Below, in pieces: positions 39,139 through 47,863 of a stretch of 64,000 bases of DNA. The translations under genes and the position numbers were made by a program. The DNA is taken from positions 248,001 through 312,000 of the forward strand of contig CAVOXY010000021.1 in the NCBI GenBank assembly GCA_963700515.1, read 5' to 3'. The notes below the pieces were generated by a model. That model searched no databases, was not told the DNA's origin, and saw nothing but the letters and a program-made list of their open reading frames with translations. The DNA comes from JAJRVM01 sp963700515 (GTDB lineage Bacteria; Planctomycetota; Planctomycetia; Pirellulales; Pirellulaceae). Each line of letters starts with the position of its first letter. Position 1 is the first letter of the stretch.

Positions 39139-40521
39139 TCAACGACTGGAAAACTTCACTCCTTGCACGTGATCGCCGATCCGTACGGGTGGCGATTGTT
39201 CGGTCAATGGTGAGTCAAGGATCTGAACGTTGGTGAACGTAACATCACGAACATCGTGCTCGGCATCGGCCCCTTCCAGCTCCACCAGGTAGTCGCCCGG
39301 TTGACCGGTGACTCTCACGTTCTCGAATTGCACATGGCTGATGAATCCTGGCACTTGTGTGCGCATGTATTGATTGACGACCGGTTTAAGTCGGATCAAT
39401 GAGTGCTGTCCTTCGCCGTGAATTCGAATGTTCTGGATTCTGACATTCTCCAGTTTCATCTCTTCACCAGGTTCCAGCAGGAAGGCAGTCATCGTGAAGT
39501 GGATAATGTCCAGATTCTTCAGCGTGATGTCGCGCATGTATGGTGCACGGCTTTCATGGCCGAGCAGAAAGATGCGTGCCCGATCACACCACAGAATGGA
39601 GTCCTCCACGGTGATGCGTTGCACATTGTTATGGTCACCACGGGGATCGAGTCCCTTGAGCGCAACACAGTCATCATCACTACGAATGAAACAATCGGTA
39701 ATCAACACATCTTGGGAGTTGCAGGGATTGATGCCATCATCGTTCTGGACACGGGAGTTGCAGAGTTTGACGTTGCGGATCGTCACGTTTTGGCTGTGGA
39801 TCGGGACAATGGTCCAATGCGAGGAGCCTCGCAGCGTTATCCCGTTCACTTCCACGTTCTGACTATTGCGGATGGCGATCAAATTGCCGACAGGCCCGCT
39901 TCGCCATCGCCAATCGGATCCGTCCAGGATCCCTCGTCCCAGAATACGGACATTGGTTCCCTCAACCAGTACTTCCGCCTTCACCACGGCTCCGCCAGCC
40001 AGGTAGAGCGTTTGATTGCTGCCAACGACAATCTTTTCCGGCTTGTGTACACCAGGCCCATAATAGATCACATTCGGATCTTCCTTTTTCGGTGGATCGA
40101 CTTCCAAAGGATTGGCGAACAGTAGCAGCGGTCCTCTCCTGCCGTCCGGTTCGATGCTGAGCTTCTGCGGCTTGTCGAGTTTGATCGTGAGAGTGTGATC
40201 GTCCTGCAGCACGGGTTGAATGCCAGCCGCCAACGGCCGAACGATCGTGTCTCGCAGCGAGCGTGAGGAGGTGATTTTGACAACTACGCTGCCGGCGAGA
40301 TCGAAGTTGGCAAAACAGTAGGGTCCACCATAGTCCCACTGCTTGCCAGCAAACGGTTCATCGAGTGTGCGAGCGGTGTAGACGTCGACCTGCTGGTCAC
40401 CGGCCCAGACTTCATAAGCAGCGGCCTGACGTTCGTCGGGCGGAGCCGGATACGTTACGACGTCGGCGGCACGCGTCGCCGTACAGACGAGGCACAAGGA
40501 CATGGCGAGCAGCAGTCTCAT
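39139..40521 (-). CDS. Secreted GH28 polygalacturonase-like glycosidase
   Basis: 460 residues from the ATG at 40521 (AAGGAG seven bases upstream); a longer frame lacks a signal peptide at its start. Signal peptide MRLLLAMSLCLVCTATRA. An N-terminal beta domain (20-140) leads into a right-handed parallel beta-helix with regular NVTIRNVKLCNSR-type rungs. The GH28 catalytic Asp residues are in QNDDGINPC and RSDDDCVALKG; LLGHES replaces the usual GHG, a frequent variant in the rhamnogalacturonase/xylogalacturonase-like branch. Likely cleaves alpha-linked galacturonan or a related uronic-acid polymer. It lies between a GH5-like and the GATase-containing gene on the same strand. Confidence 0.9.
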   Translation of the reverse strand: MRLLLAMSLCLVCTATRAADVVTYPAPPDERQAAAYEVWAGDQQVDVYTARTLDEPFAGKQWDYGGPYCFANFDLAGSVVVKITSSRSLRDTIVRPLAAGIQPVLQDDHTLTIKLDKPQKLSIEPDGRRGPLLLFANPLEVDPPKKEDPNVIYYGPGVHKPEKIVVGSNQTLYLAGGAVVKAEVLVEGTNVRILGRGILDGSDWRWRSGPVGNLIAIRNSQNVEVNGITLRGSSHWTIVPIHSQNVTIRNVKLCNSRVQNDDGINPCNSQDVLITDCFIRSDDDCVALKGLDPRGDHNNVQRITVEDSILWCDRARIFLLGHESRAPYMRDITLKNLDIIHFTMTAFLLEPGEEMKLENVRIQNIRIHGEGQHSLIRLKPVVNQYMRTQVPGFISHVQFENVRVTGQPGDYLVELEGADAEHDVRDVTFTNVQILDSPLTEQSPPVRIGDHVQGVKFSSR

Positions 40522-40684
40522 GGGTGGGCTCCTTGAATGAGGACTGGCGGCAGGAGTGTTCTGTGCGGACATACCATTGTAGCGTAGTTCCTTACGTCCG
40601 AGTGAGGTCCGCGGCGGCTTTGGATGGGCGCGCTGGGCTGCCACCGGAACGGGGGCCGGTTTCGCATCACAGCACCCGCGCAGG

Positions 40685-42095
40685 TCAATGGCGAGTAATT
40701 ATCGCTACTGATCGCGATTGTCGAATCCGACGACTTGAACGTACTGATTTGTCGAGTCGGCATGCTGTTTTCCCGCTGACTACCAGGACGGCCGTGTGGG
40801 GGCCGGTCGTGAGTTCCTTGGGCCAATACGGTCCGCCGATTCCAATCGACTGTGGCCGAGTAGGTGTCCAGCGGTTCGGCTAGTGGTGTGCCGTCAATGG
40901 AGATCTGAGCGACGCCGCAATCCGGTCCGATCTTGTGGATCAGCGTCAATTCGGTCCCCTGAAACGGAAACGTGACCTGGTCGCGGGGATTGCGACTGTA
41001 GAACAAGCGATCATGCTGCGGCCCCTGGCCGGTCCATCTGGTCCAGAATCCTTGCAGTACCATGCCGTCTTCCCGTAGCACTGGCCTGGGACGTTCGGGA
41101 AACAGGCCAGTTGCCTCTTCGGGATCGATGTTCATGACCTGGGCGACCTCTTGGGCGTCGCGACATGTCCCATCCGGATACACGAGTCCCTGCACGGGTG
41201 ACGGCTCGCGAGAGAACTGTGTTTTCCCGAGCATCAGTTCCCAGAAGACCCAGCCAATCTTTTCCTGACGCAGTACCGGCATGGCGTAGTCGTAAGGTTG
41301 CGAGTCGCGGCGCACGACCTCGTTGATCACCACCGGCTTCCCGTACTTCTCGCCCAAAGCCTTTACGGCACGGATGTCTGCGGAGAGGTTTCGCGTATAG
41401 TTGTGGAAGCTGATGACATCGACTTGGTCGGCGACCTGCGAGATGTGGGCACTGGTCATTACGCCGACGGTCAATGGCTGTGTCGGTTGCAGAGAATGAG
41501 CGAACTGCAACATGTGCTGCAGGAATGTCCAGATCTTCTCTCGTTCCTTCAAGTCAACCCAGTAACTGGTGCACGCAGGTTCGTTCATGACATCCCACAT
41601 GATGATCCGACGATCGTCTCGGTGCCGTCCCAGCACGTCGCCGACGTATTTTTCCACAGCCGGCCAGTGTTCGGCCCCCAACCGATTCTGTCCGGGGCAA
41701 GCCATCCAGTCTTTGTCACGATAGTGAGTCAGATCGGGCAATTCTCCGAAACACGAGTCAAATACCACCGGCATCATCTGCACTTGGTGTTTCTCACAGA
41801 GTTGAAGAAACGTCTCCAGGTGACCCAGAAACGCTTCAGGATTCTGTTCGTACACGGCGTGCTGGAGAAAGACTCGTACGCACTTGAGACCGAGTGTTTT
41901 GGCAAAACCGAGTTCGCGATCGATCACCACAGGATCGAAATCCATCCAGATGGCCACATCGTTACGGGCGTAAGAGGGGACATAGTTGGCACCACGCAGA
42001 TCGGAGTACGTCAGCGGTTCGTCACTGGACTGGCAAACTGAGCAAAGTCCGTGTGCCGCCAGAAGAGATGCCAGCAAGAGTGCCGATCGAAACAT
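40685..42095 (-). CDS. Secreted GH5-like glycosidase with C-terminal beta domain, frameshift near the end
   Basis: Signal peptide MFRSALLLASLLAAHGLCS. The barrel begins LRGANYVPSYARNDVAIW; MWDVMNEPACT carries the acid/base Glu and KPVVINEVVRRDS the probable nucleophile. The segment MMPVVFDSCFGELPDLTHY matches the paralogue at 33367-34782. The 380-470 region is a galactose-binding-like beta-sandwich (QVTFPFQGTELTLIHK, AQISIDGTPL). Near 40815 the frame changes: in the annotated frame ELTTGPHTAVLVVSGKTA follows, the expected last strands, and the stop falls at 40685. The unshifted frame would run on into the GH28 start and is rejected. GAGGA lies nine bases before the ATG. Likely co-transcribed with DUF4965 upstream (95-base gap) and GH28 downstream. 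Confidence 0.82.
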
Positions 42096-42190
42096 GAGCC
42101 AGATCCTCGATGTGTCGCCAGTGTTGAAGCAAATCCCCGCTCACCACTTTCCAGGTTTCCACTTCCACGAGTGATACCGGCACGGCACGA

Positions 42191-44723
42191 CTATTCATGC
42201 GGTGCGTCACCAGGGACAATCGCGTCGATACCGACATCGATATATTGGCCACCGGATGTCTGGTGGCAATGGACGGCGATCACGTTGCGACCCGATTGGA
42301 CAGCTGTGGCAGGGATTTCCACCGAGTCGTACTCGGTCGAGAAACCCTCACGCCGGAGTACTTCGATACCGTTCAGAAAGACCTGCACGTCTTCATCATG
42401 ATGAATGCGCAGGGCGATGCGATCAGGGACATCCCCTGCCAGATCGAACACGCGGCGCATCCAGATGTCGCTCGTCTTCCATTGGGTCCCGATGACTGCT
42501 CCCGGTGTGCCGACGGTACCGAATCCGGCCGGGCTTTCCCGCCAATCGCTGTCGTCAAAGTCACTCGATTGCCACTTGCCTTGTGGGCTGGCAGTCGTGT
42601 ATCGCCAATTCGCTCGTTGCTGCTCGCTGGTTGGTACGAGCGTCTCCGTGCGAGGGGGCGTCGGCATGGGTGCCCAGTTCGCGCCTTTCGCCTTCTCACG
42701 GCCTGCATACTTGGCCCAGACTGGTTTGTCGTAGAGCATCTGCAGGAAGACGCCACCGACGACCGGTCGCGCCGTGAAGCCTTGTCTGCGAGCCGAATCG
42801 GTGAAGTACCAGTCCGTCATCGGGACTCGGTCGGGCGTGTCGTTGAGAAATCTCACGACGGGGTCAACCAGCGCCACGAAGTCCTCGCGCTGTCTGCGTC
42901 AGCGTAGCCGTCCAGAGGATCCAGTCCAATTTTGTATAGGTTTGACGATTGTCAAGCGGCAGGCCGTAAGCGTTCTGCACTTTTCGATAATAGTCCATCT
43001 CAATCCGTTTGACCTGCTCGGGAAACAGATTCAATCCGAGAATGCGATCCCATACCAGGTTGTACTTCTGACTCCACGTTCCCGGGCGGTCGAAAGCCAG
43101 GCGGAAATGATCACCTTCCTTGGCTTCCTTGACCCATTGATCGGCGAACTGCTTGGCGAGTTTCGCGTATTGCTGAGCGGTCGCGTGGTCTCCCCGCATT
43201 TCACAGAGCTTGGCAAACGCTCCCAGGCCGCAGATCGCCTTGGCGCTCAAATTCACATTGTGAGCGAGATGTCCGGCGAAATCGTCGGTGCAAAGCTGAT
43301 TCTCCGGGTCGAAGCCTTTGGACTGGAGGTAATCCGCCCACTGCTGCAATTGAGTCCAGTAGAGTCCGGCGAAATCGGCATTGCCCTCCATTTGGGCGAT
43401 CGCGGCCATGAGGATCAGCAGGTTGCCGCTTTCCTCGACCGGCATCTGATTTTCTTCTGTCCGCTCCCCGCCCCCGTAGCGTTGTCCATTGGCGTGCGGG
43501 TATTGCCCCAGATCGTGCGGAGCGAACGGGAACTTCCATCGCTCGGATGCCGCATAGTTCATAAACGGAACGAGGAACGATTTGGCCAGCGTCGGGCCCA
43601 GCAGCAGGAATTGCGGTGCCATGGGGTAGAACACATCGGATGTCCCAATGCAGCCGTTGGAGTGATTTTCCTTACTGAATTGCAGCGGTTGACCATTGTC
43701 ATCCGCCACGAATTTTCCCGCCGCGAAACACTGCCGGTACGCCAGCGCGCACAGCGCAGCGTAGTTCTCTCCGCCAGCTTGCGAGAGGTCGGACATCAGT
43801 TCCTGATCAAAGTCAGAGCATCGCTTCCGCAAGGATGAGTATTCCTTGGCGGAAGCTTGCAGCAGATCTGCGGCCTCCCAACCGTTGCGACGCCAGTAGG
43901 GCCGCAGGTTCTTCTTCATGTACTGAATGGAGTAGAGGTCGTCGTAAGCCAGCATCAGCCAGCGAGAAACGGGGGCACTGGATACCTTGCCGACGTCGAA
44001 TGTGATGGAAGACGTGACCGAGGCACCGGATGTCGGCAGTTGGTCGGCCGCCGGAGTGATCGTTGCTTGTGTACCTTCGTCACTCTTGGGTGCAGCTACG
44101 TAGAGGTAACCCCAGTCGATGCGAATGTCGTCGCCACACTTGGCCAGCACGGCCTGCCCGGTGGAGCCGATCTTGATCGCGGTAAGATCGCCAAATTGCT
44201 CCAGTTCGGCATTGACTTGTTGATCTGGCGTGTTGACGGCTAGTTCCCCCGATGCGGTAAAGGCCAGCTTCACATCGTGCACACTTCCATCGATCGAGAC
44301 AACGTCCCACGTCAGATACGTGACCGGGCGTGAGAGCAAGTCCAGATCGTCAGGCAGCGCTGGTGTCAGGCAAGTGAGCGTCAATCGTACGCCACTTCCT
44401 TCGAATGTGTAGATCGTGCGTGTGGGTAGGACGGTGACATTCTCCTGTGGCAATGCCGGAATATCTTCCGGCTGGGCACCCATCACGCGGAACGGTTTGC
44501 CGTCGATCTGCACGATCGAGCTGATCCGGTGTGGCTTACCCGTCCAGTGGACGGTGTCGGCACCGGTGAGGCTGTCGGCAGGAGACCAGATGCTGAAGTA
44601 TGGATCGCATGCCACCAACGGGATTGCAGGGGGGCGCAACTGCGCGGCAAGCAACGGAGCTGCCGCGCAAAGGGTGGCCAGCATGAGGGACAATCGAGAT
44701 AGGAGAAGACTGACGCGGTTCAT
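42191..44723 (-). CDS. Secreted DUF4965/DUF5127 (glutaminase A-like) protein, frameshifted, with extra C-terminal domain
   Basis: The start at 44723 has AGGAG six bases upstream; signal peptide to about residue 27. Conserved order is clear: RPPAIPLVACDPYFSIWSPAD (DUF4964-like), a DUF5127 beta-sandwich, then the DUF4965 and DUF1793 alpha/alpha part with HSNGCIGTSDVFYPMAP, FAPHDLGQYPHANG, QMPVEESGNLLILMAA and TDDFAGHLAHNVNLSAKAI. The frame shifts near 42895 (ATLT to QREDFVALVDPVV) and continues to TDWYFT, the normal end. About 170 further residues form a galactose-binding-like sandwich (NWRYTTASPQG to YIDVGIDAIV). Fungal relatives are called glutaminases; in this polysaccharide context a glycan role is equally possible. 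First gene of a four-gene minus-strand series. Confidence 0.85.
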
Positions 44724-44756
44724 TGATTCACTCCTGGCGGGTCCCTTAAAACGCGC

Positions 44757-44815
44757 TCTCAGACGGTGGGCCAAGCGTCTGACTTGAGGCCTCAGCAGGG
44801 GGCTGAACCCGCTAC
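44757..44815. repeat. Degenerate GTAGC palindrome element
   Basis: On the minus strand GTAGCGGGTTCAGCCCCCTG is a decayed version of the GTAGC hairpin of arrays A-D, followed by GCCTCAAG and a CAGACG, GTGGGCCAAG, CGTCTG hairpin. It lies just upstream of the DUF4965 start. Confidence 0.5.
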
Positions 44816-44869
44816 GATAACACGCACGCCGCGTTCTTCCTAGGGTCGTCCGCCGCAGGCCGGGCACTC

Positions 44870-44948
44870 GTTTGACCCGCAGTCGCAGGCGAGGACACAG
44901 CTTGTACCGATCCTCGCCCAATTCCTCGCCTGCGGCTGCGGGTCAAAC
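44870..44948. repeat. Long inverted repeat, 26-base arms with one mismatch
   Basis: The left arm (44870-44895) contains TTTGACCCGCAGTCGCAGG; the right arm (44923-44948) is its reverse complement except for one base, with CCTGCGGCTGCGGGTCAAA. The 27-base loop contains a third fragment, TCCTCGCCC, of the arm. It lies in the 360-base gap between the DUF4965 and EF-hand starts, where there is no gene that I can see. The arms do not carry GTAG feet, so this is a separate repeat family. Confidence 0.85.
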
Positions 44949-45087
44949 ACCTGTCCTCAGGCCTGTGCGTTGGAAATAATTCCTTGTTACGGTCGGTTGG
45001 ATGTGGGAAACTGGACAAATGGAAATAGACGGGTGGCGCGCGGCCAGGCGCAGGTTACGAGATATTCAGTTGGGGGAAGAACCGAGT

Positions 45088-45795
45088 ATGTACAAGTCAT
45101 CGACCGTTGTATGGACACTGATTGTGGGATGGATTGTTTCTGCTGCTTACGCGCAAGAAGCGAAACCTTTGCGTCAGATGCGCAAAGTAGCGCCGCCAGA
45201 GGAAAGACTTGGTCCCGGTGGATTTGGGTTGCCGGGTCGGGTGTTGCCGTTGATGGAAGCCCTGGACAGCGACAAGGACGGCCAATTGTCCAAGGAGGAG
45301 ATCGAAGGTGCTGTAGCAGCTCTCAAGAAACTCGATAAAGACAATGACGGGAAGCTCAGCCAAGAGGAGATCGGTTGGCCGCCGATGGGACGCGGTATGG
45401 GTGGAAGAGGTGGCCCGGGTGGTGGACCTGGCGGCTTCGGCGGACCCGGTGGTGGCCCGGGTGGCGGACCGCGTGGCTTTGGTGGTCCGGGCGGTGGTCG
45501 TGGTCCTGGTGGTTTTGGCGGCGGGCCTGATGGCGTCGACTTGGTCCAGCGCATCATGAGCAACGACAAGGACAACGATGGCAAAGTGACCAAGGATGAA
45601 TTGCCTGAGTTCATGCAGCGGATGCTGGAGCGAGCCGACACGAACAAGGACGGAGCAATCGATAAGAACGAAGCCAAAACGATGGCAGAAACGATCGGGC
45701 GCGGTGGCGGATTCAGACGAGGCGGACGTGGAGGTGACGGTGTTGAGGCTCCCAAACCACCACCTCTCCCCGAGGGCGATGGTGGCTCGCGCTAA
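45088..45795 (+). CDS. Secreted EF-hand protein with glycine-rich linker
   Basis: 235 residues from the ATG at 45088, chosen because GGGGGAAG precedes it and a signal peptide (YKSSTVVWTLIVGWIVSAAY) starts there. Four EF-hand loops: DSDKDGQLSKEE, DKDNDGKLSQEE, DKDNDGKVTKDE and DTNKDGAIDKNE. Between the second and third is a Gly/Pro/Arg-rich linker of roughly 50 residues built of GGPGGG-like repeats. The tail is RGGG-rich and ends in a proline run. Proteins of this plan are common in planctomycetes and are probably extracellular calcium binders; the partner is unknown. Nothing catalytic is visible. Confidence 0.88.
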   Translation: MYKSSTVVWTLIVGWIVSAAYAQEAKPLRQMRKVAPPEERLGPGGFGLPGRVLPLMEALDSDKDGQLSKEEIEGAVAALKKLDKDNDGKLSQEEIGWPPMGRGMGGRGGPGGGPGGFGGPGGGPGGGPRGFGGPGGGRGPGGFGGGPDGVDLVQRIMSNDKDNDGKVTKDELPEFMQRMLERADTNKDGAIDKNEAKTMAETIGRGGGFRRGGRGGDGVEAPKPPPLPEGDGGSR

Positions 45796-45924
45796 ACAAC
45801 AGAAACGGGCTTCGGAGATTCGAGACCCATTCACAATCTTCGTTGGGAATGTTCAAGACGCCAGAATTGGCGCGTAACGATCACCGGAGTCCAGTGAAAG
45901 ACCTCGCTACGGGGGAAGTTGCCC

Positions 45925-46929
45925 ATGATGCGTGAACGGGCAAGCCAGGTCGTCGCACTCTTGGTATTGCTGCTCCTCGTTGCGATATCCCATTGCGCGA
46001 CTTCCGCTGGCGAAACCCTCGAGCGAACTGCGACGGGCGAGAACGCGCGGCAATTCAGCGGTATCTACCCGCATTTAGCCAGCTTCAACACGGGCGCTGA
46101 GTGCGGTACGGGTGCCGTTGTGCCGTGGGCGGGGAGGCTCTGGTGGATAAGCTACTCGCCTCACATGCCCAGCGGCTCGGACGACAAGCTCTATGCCGCC
46201 GACACGTCGCTCGACGATGTGCCGATTCCGACCGGCATTCTTCGCTTGGACGGTCATTCCATGCTTTACGTGGACGACGATGGCCAGCGTTATCGACTGC
46301 CGATTGGGAACCCGATCTATCAAGCGCATCCTGAAATTCTGAATCAGCAGCGAACGTCACCTGAAGTCACGACCGAACGGGATCTGTTCCAGTGTGCCGG
46401 AACATTCTACGAGTTACCCGCCCGCAATGCCGGCGGGTTCGCCAAGATCCGCCCTATCGCGACCCATCCGTTGTTCGTGCAAGACTATTGCTCCTGGCGC
46501 GGTTTGCTGGTCTTGAGCGGTGTGGCGGTTGGCGACAACGTGACCAACTCACACATCATTCGCTCATCGGATGGTCTCTGTGCCGTCTGGTTGGGTGCCG
46601 TCGACGATCTCTGGACGCTCGGCAAGCCGGTGGGGCGAGGCGGCCCATGGACTCAGTCGCAAGTACGACCTGGCGAGCCGTCCGATCCATACCTGTTGAC
46701 CGGCTATGATCACAAGGTGCTGACTCTCTCTCATGATGCAGATACCCCCGTCACCTTTCGACTCGAGGTAGACATCAGCGGAACCGGCAACTGGCACATG
46801 TTCCATACGCTAGATATTCCGCCTCGGGGCAAGTCGGAATTTACGTTCCCACCCGCATTTGAAGCCTACTGGATCCGGTTGGTCGCCAGCGACAATTGCC
46901 TGGCCACCGCCGAGTTTGTGTATAAGTAG
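45925..46929 (+). CDS. Secreted protein of an uncharacterised planctomycete/verrucomicrobial family, apparently shortened
   Basis: 334 residues. The ATG at 45925 lies seven bases after GGGGGAAG; an in-frame TTG immediately after that run is too close. Signal peptide with helix VVALLVLLLLVAISHCATSA. IYPHLASFNTGAECGTGAVVP and GRLWWISYSPHMPSGSDDKLY match, from memory, the start of a family of roughly 500-600-residue secreted proteins, and the C-terminus (PSDPYLLTGYDHKVLTLSHDA, FRLEVDISGTGNWHMF) matches its end. The middle, normally several propeller-like repeats, is much shorter here. This could be a natural short branch or an in-frame deletion. Probably a beta-propeller protein plus C-terminal beta domain; function unknown. 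Confidence 0.65.
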   Translation: MMRERASQVVALLVLLLLVAISHCATSAGETLERTATGENARQFSGIYPHLASFNTGAECGTGAVVPWAGRLWWISYSPHMPSGSDDKLYAADTSLDDVPIPTGILRLDGHSMLYVDDDGQRYRLPIGNPIYQAHPEILNQQRTSPEVTTERDLFQCAGTFYELPARNAGGFAKIRPIATHPLFVQDYCSWRGLLVLSGVAVGDNVTNSHIIRSSDGLCAVWLGAVDDLWTLGKPVGRGGPWTQSQVRPGEPSDPYLLTGYDHKVLTLSHDADTPVTFRLEVDISGTGNWHMFHTLDIPPRGKSEFTFPPAFEAYWIRLVASDNCLATAEFVYK

Positions 46930-46940
46930 GATATGAGTAG

Positions 46941-47052
46941 GGTGTGCCAAGCTCGCCATAAACAGCCGTGCGCCATCCAAGAATGAAACGGTGAGCGCCG
47001 GCACATCAGGTGTTGGCTACGAGTCATTGGTCACTGGTCCTTTGTCATTTGC
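46941..47052. repeat. Dispersed repeat fragments shared with 11540-11630
   Basis: GTGTGCCAAGCTCGCCATAA (about 46942) is nearly the reverse complement of GGCGAGCTTGCCACAC near 11558, and TCATTGGTCACTGGTC (about 47032) resembles the TGACCAATGAC units at 11579-11630. The two pieces are in a different order at the two sites. The remainder of the 174-base gap has no gene. Confidence 0.5.
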
Positions 47053-47103
47053 AGAGTGTGAGTTCCGCTCTTTGTATCTCCCAATCGCCAGAGAGGAGAT
47101 TAC

Positions 47104-47397
47104 ATGTATGCTCGTCTTGTGAATCCGAAAACCGGGGATCGCATTGAATTGACCAAGCAGCGTCTGCTGATCGGACGCCGGCGAGGTTGTGACATTGTTG
47201 TGAATCACCCGGCCGTGTCGGCACATCATTGTCTTCTTTATCGGACAGAGGAAGATGGCTGCTGGTATATTCGGGATCTCCAGAGTACCAATGGCTCGTG
47301 GGTCAATGGTGCCAGGATCAGCGAATCGCCCGTCTACTCGGGAGACGAAATATACTTCGGGAAGATGCGCGGCTACCGGCTGGAATATGGTACTTGA
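47104..47397 (+). CDS. Stand-alone FHA domain protein
   Basis: 97 residues, consisting of one forkhead-associated domain and nothing else. Family marks are complete: LLIGRRRGCDIVV (Gly24-Arg25), the SxxH motif SAHH (39-42) and STNGSWVNG (61-69), where Arg, Ser and Asn residues contact phosphothreonine in known FHA domains. No signal peptide, so cytoplasmic. It should bind a phosphothreonine made by a Ser/Thr kinase, which planctomycetes carry in number, but no kinase is in the window. AGAGGAG lies about seven bases before the ATG. Slightly short for an FHA protein but the fold is whole. Confidence 0.9.
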   Translation: MYARLVNPKTGDRIELTKQRLLIGRRRGCDIVVNHPAVSAHHCLLYRTEEDGCWYIRDLQSTNGSWVNGARISESPVYSGDEIYFGKMRGYRLEYGT

Positions 47398-47445
47398 GAT
47401 CGGATGCGCGACGCCGTTGGCAGGAAGAAATGCTCACCGCAGGCC

Positions 47446-47752
47446 GTAGCTGAAGCCGCCGTAGCTGAAGCCGCCGTAGCTGAAGCCGCCGAGGCTTCAG
47501 CAGCAGTGGCATGCGGATCAAGTCGTAGCTGAAGCCGCCGAGGCTTCAGCAGCAGTGGCATGCGGATCAAGTCGTAGCTGAAGCCGCCGAGGCTTCAGCG
47601 GCAGTGGCATGCGGATCAAGTCGTAGCTGAAGCCGCCGAGGCTTCAGCAGCAGTGGGTGACCGCATGGAGCGTCGGCTGAACCCTGGCGGGTTCAGCTAC
47701 TTCTGAACCCTGGCGGGTCCAGCTACTTCTGAACCCTGGCGGGTTCAGCTAC
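47446..47752. repeat. REPIN-like array D with truncated and inverted members
   Basis: Direct GTAGC starts are at 47446, 47461, 47476, 47525, 47574 and 47623. The first two are truncated 15-base pieces (GTAGCTGAAGCCGCC); the others repeat every 49 bases with hairpin TGAAGCCGCCGAGGCTTCA and a constant spacer GCAGTGGCATGCGGATCAAG. Three inverted members (TGAACCCTGGCGGGTTCA then GCTAC) end at 47700, 47726 and 47752, spaced 26 bases. Unlike arrays A-C the two orientations are grouped, not alternating. Confidence 0.9.
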
Positions 47753-47863
47753 GTCCACTGCGCTGATGGTGAAGAACGCACGATGCCACTGCAATCATGG
47801 CCGAAAAGCGGGTACACTCATGGCGATCATAAGTCCCTCAATCCACAACGGGGAGCATGGTCC

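Noticed and set aside
38281..39213. 310-residue plus-strand frame
   Set aside because: Antisense to the GATase-like gene and composition does not resemble any family.
42774..43838. 354-residue plus-strand frame
   Set aside because: Antisense to DUF4965, which has clear family motifs.
44870..44948. Rho-independent terminator
   Set aside because: The stem is 26 bases with a 27-base loop and no T tract, and it lies upstream of two divergent starts.
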